64,000 nt of DNA from Acidihalobacter prosperus (GTDB lineage Bacteria > Pseudomonadota > Gammaproteobacteria > DSM-5130 > Acidihalobacteraceae), in assembly GCF_000754095.2 (NCBI RefSeq), contig NZ_JQSG02000002.1:403585-467584 (forward strand), read 5' to 3'. Shown here in pieces: positions 57,356 to 64,000 of this stretch. The notes beneath the pieces were generated by a model. That model saw only the letters and a program-made list of their open reading frames with translations. It searched no databases and was not told the DNA's origin. Each line of letters opens with the position of its first letter. The first letter of the stretch is position 1. The position numbers and the translations under genes are program-made.

Positions 57356-58822
57356 GTGGCCGCATCACGCCAAAGCCCATCTTTGCTGAAGCGCTGGCTG
57401 GCCTTCCTGGCCACCATTCCGCTCCTCCTTCCCTGCACCCTAGCCGACGCAGACCCTCTTTTTCCCGAACTGCCCACCCTCGGCGAAACGTCAAGCCGAA
57501 GCCTCACCATCGAACAGGAGCGCCGTCTCGGTCACGAGGCCCTGAACGAGATCCGCCAAAAACTCCCGTTACTGCAGGATCCGATCACCCAAGCCTACCT
57601 GGACGGGCTCGGCGCCCGACTACTCGCCAACGCGCGCCACGTACGCTTCGACTTCCGTTTCCTCATCATCGACGACCCTGCCATCAATGCCTTCGCCGCG
57701 CCCGGCGGCATCATCGCGATCAATACCGGCCTCATCAAGGCGACGCGCAACGAATCGGAACTGGCGGCCGTCATCGCGCATGAGATCGCCCACGTCACAC
57801 AGCGCCACCTCGCCCGCAGCCTTGAACACGGTCAACAATTTGGCGTGCCATCGCTGCTGGTCGCTCTCGGCGCGATCCTGGCAGGCATACACGACCCCGC
57901 CCTCGGCCAGGCAGCGCTCGCCTCCACCGTGGCCGGCAACGCCCAGCGCCAGCTGAATTTCTCGCGCGCAAATGAACGCGAAGCGGACGATGTCGGCATG
58001 CGCATTCTCGCCGAGAGCGGCCTGGACCCAGCGGCCATGGCGCATTTCTTCGCCACGCTGTCGCGAAGCAGTCACACGGACGAGGGCAAATTGCCAGCGC
58101 TGCTGCTCACCCACCCGGCGACCGGAGAAAGGATCGCCGAAAGCGCTGCGCGTGCCGCACAGTATGGCGGGCGCTACCGTGACGACAGCCTGCGGTTCGC
58201 GCTTTTCAAGGCGCGCATCAGCGCTCTGACCACGCCGCCGGATCTTTTGATCGAAGCCTACGCGGACACGCCGCCGCACGCCACGGATGCCGCAACCCGC
58301 TACCGCACGGCGATCGCCATGCTCCGGGCCGGCCAGACGCCCACCGCCCTGATGCTGCTGAGAGCACTCCATCGGGCGTATCCGAATGACACCATGCTAA
58401 CCGTCACCCTCGCCGACGCGCTTTCGTCGGCTGGCCGCGGCAGCGAAGCGATCACGCTACTCCGGCGCCTCGACGAGCTGTACCCCGAGCAGACGCTGGT
58501 GGTCACCAGCCTGGCCAATGCAATGCTGTCATCCGGGGATGCGGACGAAGCTTACGCCCTGCTTGCCAGACACACGCGCTACGGGCACGACCAGGCCACC
58601 ACGCTACACCTACTCGCGCGCGCCGCGGCAGCCGCCGGCCACCCTGCGACCAGCCATGAGGCGCTGGCGCGCTATTACGCAAAAATCGGCGACTTCGCAG
58701 CCGCCAAACAACAGATCGAAATCACCCTGCAGCAAAACACCATCGACGAGACGGCGCGCGCGCGGCTACTCGCCGAGAAGGCGCGTATCGAACAGGCGGC
58801 GCGCCTGGCAGCCATGGAATAA
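57356..58822 (+). CDS. bepA: Beta-barrel assembly-enhancing protease BepA (M48)
   Basis: Periplasmic zinc metalloprotease and chaperone that helps assemble or degrade LptD and BamA. The 488 residues have a signal peptide (about 1-32), the M48 motif AHEIAHVTQRH, a third ligand region NEREADDVGMRI and a C-terminal TPR region (about 310-480). The GTG start at 57356 precedes the signal peptide. It is unlinked to lptD/surA here. Confidence 0.93.
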   Translation: MAASRQSPSLLKRWLAFLATIPLLLPCTLADADPLFPELPTLGETSSRSLTIEQERRLGHEALNEIRQKLPLLQDPITQAYLDGLGARLLANARHVRFDFRFLIIDDPAINAFAAPGGIIAINTGLIKATRNESELAAVIAHEIAHVTQRHLARSLEHGQQFGVPSLLVALGAILAGIHDPALGQAALASTVAGNAQRQLNFSRANEREADDVGMRILAESGLDPAAMAHFFATLSRSSHTDEGKLPALLLTHPATGERIAESAARAAQYGGRYRDDSLRFALFKARISALTTPPDLLIEAYADTPPHATDAATRYRTAIAMLRAGQTPTALMLLRALHRAYPNDTMLTVTLADALSSAGRGSEAITLLRRLDELYPEQTLVVTSLANAMLSSGDADEAYALLARHTRYGHDQATTLHLLARAAAAAGHPATSHEALARYYAKIGDFAAAKQQIEITLQQNTIDETARARLLAEKARIEQAARLAAME

Positions 58823-58887
58823 ACCCACAGCATGCGACATCTTTATCCTTGAAGAGAGCATCGTCGGAGCCAGCAGACAGGGCTCGC

Positions 58888-58908
58888 GGAAGGTGGCCTT
58901 CCTTGCTT
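58888..58908 (+). terminator. Weak hairpin after bepA
   Basis: GGAAGG-TGG-CCTTCC followed by TTGCTTT about 65 nt after the bepA stop. It may end bepA transcription, although its tail overlaps the -35 of the candidate sox promoter. Confidence 0.35.
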
Positions 58909-58930
58909 TGCGAGGTGTTCAGGATATAGT
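58903..58930 (+). promoter_or_regulatory. Candidate sigma-70 promoter of soxXYZ
   Basis: TTGCTT (58903-58908) and TATAGT (58925-58930) are separated by 16 nt, giving a start about 110 nt before soxX. The 5' leader would be AT-richer than the genes and could carry further control sites. Confidence 0.45.
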
Positions 58931-59048
58931 TATAACGATGCGGACACATCAGGCTCGGCAACTCACGACACATGTGGCCCTGCATGCAACGATATCCGAT
59001 AACGCCGTTACATTAAGACACAAGGCACAAAACGAAGGAGGCTGACAA

Positions 59049-59426
59049 ATGCGGTACCCCGCGAAACTCATCTCGACTATGGCCTCGGCGGCCGTGTTGA
59101 CTGGAAGCTTGTACGCTCTACCCGGTACCGCGAGTGCCAGCGAGCCCACGGCAGCCGATATTGCCCAGGGCAAGGCGCTGGCTTTCAACCGCTCGGAAGG
59201 CAACTGCCTTGCCTGCCACGCGATCAAAGGCGGCAACATGCCGGGTGATATCGGCCCGCCACTGGTCGCCATGAAGGCCCGCTTCCCGGATCGGGAAAAA
59301 TTGTTCGCTCAGATCTGGGATCCGCGCCACAACAATCCGCAGACGGCGATGCCCCCCTTCGGCGCCAACCACATCCTGACGAAAGAGCAGATCAACAAGA
59401 TCGTCGATTTCCTATACACCTTGTAA
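59049..59426 (+). CDS. soxX: Sulfur-oxidation cytochrome c SoxX
   Basis: 125-residue monohaem cytochrome c with a signal peptide (to about TASASEP). Haem binds at CLACH (Cys53, Cys56, His57); Met101 in AMPPFG is the probable distal ligand. SoxX pairs with SoxA to load thiosulfate onto SoxY. GGAGG stands 8 nt before the ATG. No soxA follows in this operon. Confidence 0.9.
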   Translation: MRYPAKLISTMASAAVLTGSLYALPGTASASEPTAADIAQGKALAFNRSEGNCLACHAIKGGNMPGDIGPPLVAMKARFPDREKLFAQIWDPRHNNPQTAMPPFGANHILTKEQINKIVDFLYTL

Positions 59427-59446
59427 CGAGAAACGGAGCATCACGC

Positions 59447-59914
59447 ATGAACATGAAACGCCGAGTTTTCCTCAGGGGCACGTTTACCGCGAGCGCGATC
59501 GGCGTGGCGGTCGGGGCCGGTCTGCTGACGCCGCAGACGGTCTTGGCCGCCTGGCCCAAGGACGCATTCCGCACCAAGGACATGAAGGAAGCCATGAAGA
59601 TCATCGACGGCACCGATGCCGTCGAGAGCGGGCATGTCACCGTGCACGCGCCCGATATCGCCGAGAACGGCGCCGTCGTGCCGGTCACGATCTCCTCAGA
59701 CCTCAAGGGCGCCAAGACCGTATCGATCTTTACGCCCGACAACCCCTACCCGCTGAATTCAAGCTATGAGCTCATGGGTGCCATGCCTTATGTTTCCACC
59801 CGAATCAAATTGGCCAAGACCATGAAGGTGATGGGTGTGGTGCGCTCTGCAGACGGCAAGCTGTACAGCGCCAGCAAGGAAGTCAAGGTCACCATCGGTG
59901 GCTGCGGCGGCTGA
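59447..59914 (+). CDS. soxY: Thiosulfate-oxidation carrier protein SoxY
   Basis: 155-residue periplasmic carrier exported by the Tat system (KRRVFLRG in the signal). The C-terminal GGCGG swinging arm (Cys153) carries the sulfur substrate through the Sox cycle. It lies 20 nt after soxX and 35 nt before soxZ; SoxY is exported with SoxZ as a heterodimer. Confidence 0.97.
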   Translation: MNMKRRVFLRGTFTASAIGVAVGAGLLTPQTVLAAWPKDAFRTKDMKEAMKIIDGTDAVESGHVTVHAPDIAENGAVVPVTISSDLKGAKTVSIFTPDNPYPLNSSYELMGAMPYVSTRIKLAKTMKVMGVVRSADGKLYSASKEVKVTIGGCGG

Positions 59915-59949
59915 ACCAGCCATATCCAATTCAAGAGGGAACGACCAAC

Positions 59950-60267
59950 ATGCCTAGCAATACCATCCGAATCCGCGCGAAAATCAGCGGCGGCGTCACC
60001 GACGTCAAGAGCCTGATCAGCCATCCGATGACGACCGGGCTGCAAAAAGACAAGAAGACCGGCAAGGTAATTCCGGCGCATTTCATCGAACAGGTCACCG
60101 CCGAGCTCGACGGCAAGCAGGTTTTTGTCGCGAACTGGAGCATCGGTATCTCGACCAACCCCTTCCTGTCTTTCAAGGTTGAAGGCGGCAAGCCGGGGGA
60201 AACCCTCAAGCTGAGCTGGGTCGACAACAAGGGCGAGTCCGACTCGACCACGACCAAACTGTCCTGA
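59950..60267 (+). CDS. soxZ: Thiosulfate-oxidation carrier subunit SoxZ
   Basis: 105-residue immunoglobulin-fold partner of SoxY. IRIRAKISGGVTDVKSLISH and NPFLSFKVEGGKPGETLKLS are typical. It lacks its own signal peptide, as usual, and is probably co-exported with SoxY. It ends 22 nt before a strong terminator, closing the soxXYZ operon. Confidence 0.97.
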   Translation: MPSNTIRIRAKISGGVTDVKSLISHPMTTGLQKDKKTGKVIPAHFIEQVTAELDGKQVFVANWSIGISTNPFLSFKVEGGKPGETLKLSWVDNKGESDSTTTKLS

Positions 60268-60289
60268 AGGCTGTAAGGCGGTCGTGACG

Positions 60290-60329
60290 CAAGAAGGGGT
60301 GGCCGAACAGGCCACCCCTTCTTGTTTTT
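60290..60329 (+). terminator. Strong intrinsic terminator after soxZ
   Basis: 15-bp perfect stem (60290-60304 with 60310-60324), 5-nt loop and TTTTT (60325-60329). It ends the soxXYZ transcript, so no further sox gene can belong to this operon. Confidence 0.95.
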
Positions 60330-60413
60330 AGGGCACGCATGGCAAAGCTACCGCCAACACAACAACCGCATGCCGCGCATTTGCCAGCCCCCTGGTGAAG
60401 CCCCAGCAGGCTT

Positions 60414-61733
60414 CTAGAAATAGTGCTCGACTTGCAGCGAATAGCGGTCGCTGCCGTAGGTATAGATGCTAAACGTCGAATGCGCGTGGGTATGCTGATA
60501 TTCGCCCACCAGATACCACCCGCTCGACAAACGATATTGCGCGCCCAGTGATTCCAGGTACCTATCGTCCACCCGCCGCTTGCTGACCAGATTTCCACCC
60601 TGGAGCGTGATGTCGGGTGAACCGTAACGGCTGTGCTGATAACTCGCGTGCGCGAAAATCTTGACCTTCCCCGATACCGGCCAGCTTGCGCGCAGATAGA
60701 CCTCCTGGCGCGTCGGAGAGGCGCTGTAAAACTGGTTGCCGATTGTCAGATCTGAGCGGTTGTTGAGTTCCAACTCGTACCCGAGACGCAGCTTGAGCTG
60801 CCCCGGCGTCCAACGTGCCTGCGCACCCAACTGCTGCTGCCCCCCGGACAGATAGCCATAGGTCGCCAGCCCGGTAATCCTGCTATAACGGTAGCGCAGG
60901 CGAACCCGCCAATCCTCGCCGAGCGGATGCCACGCCCGAAATTCCAGTGAGTTGAACTGCTCGAATGCGCTGCCATGCAGATAGCTGTAATTGAGATAGG
61001 CAGCCGCCTCGGTCGCCCAGCCCGACATCGGCTGGCGGTAAGCCAAGCCCAATCTAGCAAGGGTCTGGTTATAGGCGCTCAGCGAGGAATAGCTGACATG
61101 GTAGACCGTACCGATGAGCCGCAGCCCATGGTCCGGCGTCCCCTGCAGCTGGCCGATAGCGCCGGCGAGCAGCTGCACGAAATTCGAACCTTGCCCCGCT
61201 GCGGTAATCAGATTGGAGCGCGACAACAACGAAACGTTGTTGTCGTAACCGCCGCCCAGATTGGCAAAACCCACCCAGCGTGGGGCCGGGCTGGCCGCCG
61301 TCGGATTCAGACGCTGGATCTGCTCGTAGGCCAGGGCCCTGATCTTGTCGGAACCCTCCGAGGCAGTTGCCCGCTTGAATGCCGCCATGGCTTGACGCTT
61401 TCGGTGCTCGGCGAGGGCTATCAGGCCAAGGTTGTAATGGGCTAGCGCCGCAAGTGCCGGCTCGCGGCTCAGTGCCTCGAATTCGCGGGCAGCCTCGCGG
61501 TAGCGCCCGAGTTTGAAATAGGTGGAACCCAGGTCGTAACGCAGGTTGGTGCTATCGATTCCCGAAGCCCGCGCCTTGAGAAAAGCCGATAGCGCGGCTT
61601 CGTAATCGCCTGCGCGAAAAGCCGTGACTCCCCTTCCGAAGGCGTCCATGCCTGGCGAGGCCTGGGCGACACCCGCAGATAATGCGAGGCATGTCGCCAT
61701 GGCGATTGGCGCGAGCTTGAACCCCGGTCGCAT
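60414..61733 (-). CDS. TPR-containing outer-membrane beta-barrel protein
   Basis: 439 residues: signal peptide (to about GVAQAS), two or three TPR-like repeats (about 30-135, FRAGDYEAALSAFLKARAS and YKLGRYREAAREFEAL-like units), then a barrel of alternating strands ending in aromatic HYF, the C-terminal signature of outer-membrane barrels. The layout recalls Slam/DUF560-type surface-protein modifiers, but I cannot confirm the family. ATG 61733 has GGGAG 7 nt upstream. It converges on soxZ. Confidence 0.75.
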   Translation of the reverse strand: MRPGFKLAPIAMATCLALSAGVAQASPGMDAFGRGVTAFRAGDYEAALSAFLKARASGIDSTNLRYDLGSTYFKLGRYREAAREFEALSREPALAALAHYNLGLIALAEHRKRQAMAAFKRATASEGSDKIRALAYEQIQRLNPTAASPAPRWVGFANLGGGYDNNVSLLSRSNLITAAGQGSNFVQLLAGAIGQLQGTPDHGLRLIGTVYHVSYSSLSAYNQTLARLGLAYRQPMSGWATEAAAYLNYSYLHGSAFEQFNSLEFRAWHPLGEDWRVRLRYRYSRITGLATYGYLSGGQQQLGAQARWTPGQLKLRLGYELELNNRSDLTIGNQFYSASPTRQEVYLRASWPVSGKVKIFAHASYQHSRYGSPDITLQGGNLVSKRRVDDRYLESLGAQYRLSSGWYLVGEYQHTHAHSTFSIYTYGSDRYSLQVEHYF

Positions 61734-61833
61734 CAAACACTCCCTGTGCAAGACGAAAAGGCACCGACTACCGGGCGCCTTTTCGCGATCGATTGTTCAT
61801 CCGTGTTTAGACTAAGCGCTAGCGACCTTCAAC

Positions 61834-62259
61834 TCAATCGGTATCGAGCTCCCTGTCTTGCGGAGCCTGGGCGCTTTGCTGAGCCTGATTCATCAGTTCT
61901 TGGGTCTGGTTGTGATTTTCCATCGCGCCCGCTTCCTGCCCGGCGCCCTGCCCAGAGAATTCCGGCGGCTCCGGCGCTTCGCCGACATCCGCGTGCCCTT
62001 CGCTTCCCTGGCGCTCGCCTTCCACATGAGCCAAGGCTCTGCGCGCGTCACTGCGACCCGCAGGCATCTCGATTTCATGTTCGATGACATCCCGCACGTC
62101 CTGCCCCGGGGCCACCACGCTGATGGTCACATCGAGCCCGTCGTCGGCCAGAACGGGTAATGGCAATGCCATGGCGAGGCAGAACGATGCGCCCGCCAAC
62201 AGGATCAACAGGCCTTTACTTTCACTATGGCTTTTTATGATTGAAATTCGATTCGACAT
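61834..62259 (-). CDS. Exported acidic Gln/Glu-rich small protein
   Basis: 141 residues: a signal peptide (about 1-38, ending LPVLADDG), a short folded part (LDVTISVVAPGQDVRDVIEH) and a low-complexity Gln/Glu/Gly/Ala tail (NQTQELMNQAQQSAQAPQD). No family recognised. It follows the anti-sigma gene by 32 nt on the same strand, so it is probably co-transcribed and part of the envelope-stress unit. Confidence 0.7.
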   Translation of the reverse strand: MSNRISIIKSHSESKGLLILLAGASFCLAMALPLPVLADDGLDVTISVVAPGQDVRDVIEHEIEMPAGRSDARRALAHVEGERQGSEGHADVGEAPEPPEFSGQGAGQEAGAMENHNQTQELMNQAQQSAQAPQDRELDTD

Positions 62260-62291
62260 TATCCCACACCCATTCGCCCGGATGTTGCCCT

Positions 62292-62933
62292 TTAGATATT
62301 GGACATCGTACGGTTACCCTTCACGTGCACGCCCACCTGAATCTCCCGTGCATACTCGCCGTACTGGACCTCGGCCCTCAATACGCCGCGCCCGCTTCGC
62401 TCCGCGACCAGTGGCAGGCTCAGCAGGTTGCGGCCCTGCTTGAGCTGACCATGCCAGACGATTTCACGCTGCCCCGGGTGACCGGCCACTTCTACACCGG
62501 CGGGCAGGATTACGGTGAAACGCACGCCTTGCACAGGCTTCGAGGCATTGAACACCAGCCGGATCGTATCCTTGCCTTGTGCGAGCTGCACCGTCGGCGC
62601 CCCCCCTTCCTGAGCCTGCCGCTGCACGCCGATGCCAATAGCGATACCGGCGAGCAGGCTCGCGGCGACTGCCAGCCCTACCATGCGCTGGCGGATAGGC
62701 TTGCGCACCGAGGGCTGGCGCACGGCCCTTGCGATCGCACGATCGGCGAACCCGGCACGCATCGGCGGCACGGACAGCTTTCGCAGATCGCTCCAGACCC
62801 GTCGCTCCCAGCTCAACTGCTCACGGCAGGCCGGGCAGTAGGCCAAATGCTCATCCAGCTCGCGACGATCATCTGCAGAGATCGTGCCATCCAGATACCG
62901 ATCAAAACGCCTACGATAGACTGGGCAGTTCAT
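62292..62933 (-). CDS. Zinc-finger anti-sigma factor
   Basis: 213 residues. The N-terminal cytoplasmic domain has the zinc anti-sigma motif (Cys3, His29, Cys33, Cys36 in HLAYCPAC). One transmembrane helix lies at about 84-102, followed by a periplasmic beta-rich domain (FTVILPAGVEVAGH). It should hold the upstream ECF sigma factor inactive until an envelope signal. Its start overlaps the sigma gene by 23 nt. Confidence 0.9.
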   Translation of the reverse strand: MNCPVYRRRFDRYLDGTISADDRRELDEHLAYCPACREQLSWERRVWSDLRKLSVPPMRAGFADRAIARAVRQPSVRKPIRQRMVGLAVAASLLAGIAIGIGVQRQAQEGGAPTVQLAQGKDTIRLVFNASKPVQGVRFTVILPAGVEVAGHPGQREIVWHGQLKQGRNLLSLPLVAERSGRGVLRAEVQYGEYAREIQVGVHVKGNRTMSNI

Positions 62934-63552
62934 CGGTCATCCCCTCGTCCAAAAAATAGAGTTCCTTCTGACCCACCTTGCGAGCCATCAGGCTGTCCTT
63001 GAGCGCACGCCGAGCACGGAACAGGCGCGATTTGAGCGTCCCCACCGGAACATCCAGCGTTTCCGCCAGTTCGACCAGGCTGTAGCCCTCCACGTCATGC
63101 AGCATGAGCACCGCCTTCTGTTCCTCGTTAAGCGCCTCCATCGCCTCCATGATGTGCCCTTCGAGCAGGCCTCGTTCGACGGTGGTTTCCGGACCGGCCT
63201 CCGACGAAGCCATGCGATCCCAAACGCCGGTGCATCCTCCGTCATCCTCGGACTCGGCATGTAGATCCAGATGCCCGTGGGGGCTTCTTGCATGCCGGCG
63301 CCTCCCGTCGACGAACAGGTTGTACAGCGCGCGCATCAACCAAGGACGCAGCACATCGATCGCGGCCAGCTCCGTCGACTTCGGGTACAGTTTGATCAAC
63401 AGATCCTGCACCAGATCCTCCGCATCGTCCTGATGTCCGGTAAACCGATAGGCCACCCGGTACAGGGTCTCGATGTGCGGAGCCACCAGCGCCTCGAAAT
63501 CGTCGGGCGGCAGCGGTCGGCTAAACCATTTGCTGAGTCGTTGGCTGTTCAT
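62911..63552 (-). CDS. ECF-type RNA polymerase sigma factor
   Basis: 213 residues with region 2 (LYRVAYRFTGHQDDAEDLVQ, about 31-50, and WLMRALYNLFVDGRRR) and region 4 (LMLHDVEGYSLVELAETLDV, then GTLKSRLFRARRAL). An acidic linker separates them. It is paired with a membrane anti-sigma factor, so it probably controls an envelope or redox response. The C-terminal 25 residues extend past region 4. Confidence 0.92.
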   Translation of the reverse strand: MNSQRLSKWFSRPLPPDDFEALVAPHIETLYRVAYRFTGHQDDAEDLVQDLLIKLYPKSTELAAIDVLRPWLMRALYNLFVDGRRRHARSPHGHLDLHAESEDDGGCTGVWDRMASSEAGPETTVERGLLEGHIMEAMEALNEEQKAVLMLHDVEGYSLVELAETLDVPVGTLKSRLFRARRALKDSLMARKVGQKELYFLDEGMTDELPSLS

Positions 63553-63679
63553 CACCTGTTGACACGGCAGATGTCTGAAAAAGGTTCCATGCCTGGTCCG
63601 CAGGACGGCCCGATCAATAGACTATCCGAATCAGCACATCATTCAAACTGATTGGTGGCCGGGATGAAGCCGCAAGGGC

Positions 63680-64000
63680 TCAGAAACCGGTCTTGACGCT
63701 GCCCAGATAAGCATCGGCGGGATAGCCCTGCCGCTCCCAGGTACCCGTGACCGGCTCGGCGGTGGCGACCACACGATCCACCCATTTCACCGACTTGTAG
63801 CCGTACATGCCCGGCACCACCAGGCGCAGCGGGAAACCGCCGCGACCAGGCAGCGGCTCGCCGGCGATACCGTAGGCCAGCATGACCCCACGCACCCGCG
63901 CCTGTTGTAGGCTGAGGCAGTCGACATACACGCCGTCGGCCGAATAAAAGGCGAGATAGCGCGCCTGCGGCAGCACACCGGCATGCGCCATCAAGGCCTC
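63680..64000 (-). CDS. Molybdopterin-dependent oxidoreductase, C-terminal part (5' end outside window)
   Basis: The last 106 residues of a sulfite-oxidase-family protein. CLSLQQARVRGVMLAYGIAG, EPLPGRGGFPLRLVVPGMYG and YKSVKWVDRV are the substrate-domain C-terminal motifs. The N-terminus and cofactor Cys lie beyond 64000. Sulfite oxidation is possible given the sulfur metabolism, but YedY-like or other substrates are not excluded. It lies 127 nt upstream of the sigma gene on the same strand. Confidence 0.8.
   Translation of the reverse strand, partial: EALMAHAGVLPQARYLAFYSADGVYVDCLSLQQARVRGVMLAYGIAGEPLPGRGGFPLRLVVPGMYGYKSVKWVDRVVATAEPVTGTWERQGYPADAYLGSVKTGF

Noticed and set aside
63553-63590. 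Sigma-E-like autoregulatory promoter before the ECF sigma gene
   Set aside because: A GGAACC -35-like element exists on the minus strand (63583-63588) but no -10 at proper spacing.

Overview
This window reads as one chromosomal segment of a GC-rich gammaproteobacterial sulfur-oxidising chemolithotroph. Gene order is gammaproteobacterial: mrdA-rodA-mltB-rlpA-dacA-ybeD-lipB-lipA, lptD-surA-pdxA-rsmA-apaG-apaH, and cinA-thpR-recA-recX-alaS-lysC-csrA. A complete sHdr sulfur-oxidation locus and a soxXYZ operon point to an Ectothiorhodospiraceae-like, possibly Acidihalobacter-like organism. The genus is inference; no rRNA is present.

Layout. 1-9024 (minus): cell-wall elongation and lipoylation (mrdA, rodA, mltB, rlpA, dacA, dat, ybeD, lipB, partial lipA), with ppa upstream. 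9260-20126 (plus): adk with a four-Cys LID, outer-membrane biogenesis (lptD, surA), pdxA, rsmA, sugar-phosphate genes (tal, pgl, glk), apaG, a methyltransferase and apaH. 20267-29258: a roughly 9 kb element integrated in a tRNA-Arg(ACG) gene, with att repeats at both ends. It carries a tyrosine integrase, an AlpA-like regulator, a RepA-like ATPase followed by clustered repeats, and a cargo pair: a 995-residue PHP-domain/SMC-like ATPase plus a HEPN-domain protein. That pair is the best candidate for an undescribed (probably anti-phage) system here.

29355-40609: tRNA-Ser, csrA, lysC, alaS, recX, recA, thpR, cinA, a diiron desaturase-like gene, an RES-toxin remnant and mutS. 40643-43829 (minus): four overlapping genes forming a stressosome-like module (diguanylate cyclase, fused RsbT-RsbX, RsbR, RsbS), whose RsbS has Glu at the usual phospho-serine position. 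44025-44348: fdxA.

44435-56807 (minus): the sulfur locus. A rhodanese precedes hdrC1-hdrB1-hdrA-hyp-hdrC2-hdrB2, two lipoate-binding proteins (LbpA) flanking a DsrE protein, and a dedicated lipoate-assembly set (LipS2, lipoate ligase, LipT, LipS1). In the current model, rhodanese/DsrE proteins hand sulfane sulfur to the Hdr-like complex, which oxidises it to sulfite with lipoylated LbpA as cofactor carrier. The LipS/ligase/LipT set lipoylates LbpA, while the LipA/LipB route at the window start serves the 2-oxoacid dehydrogenases and GcvH.

56923-64000: a small conserved protein, bepA, soxXYZ closed by a strong terminator, a TPR/beta-barrel outer-membrane protein, an ECF sigma/anti-sigma pair with an exported acidic protein, and the 3' end of a molybdopterin oxidoreductase gene.
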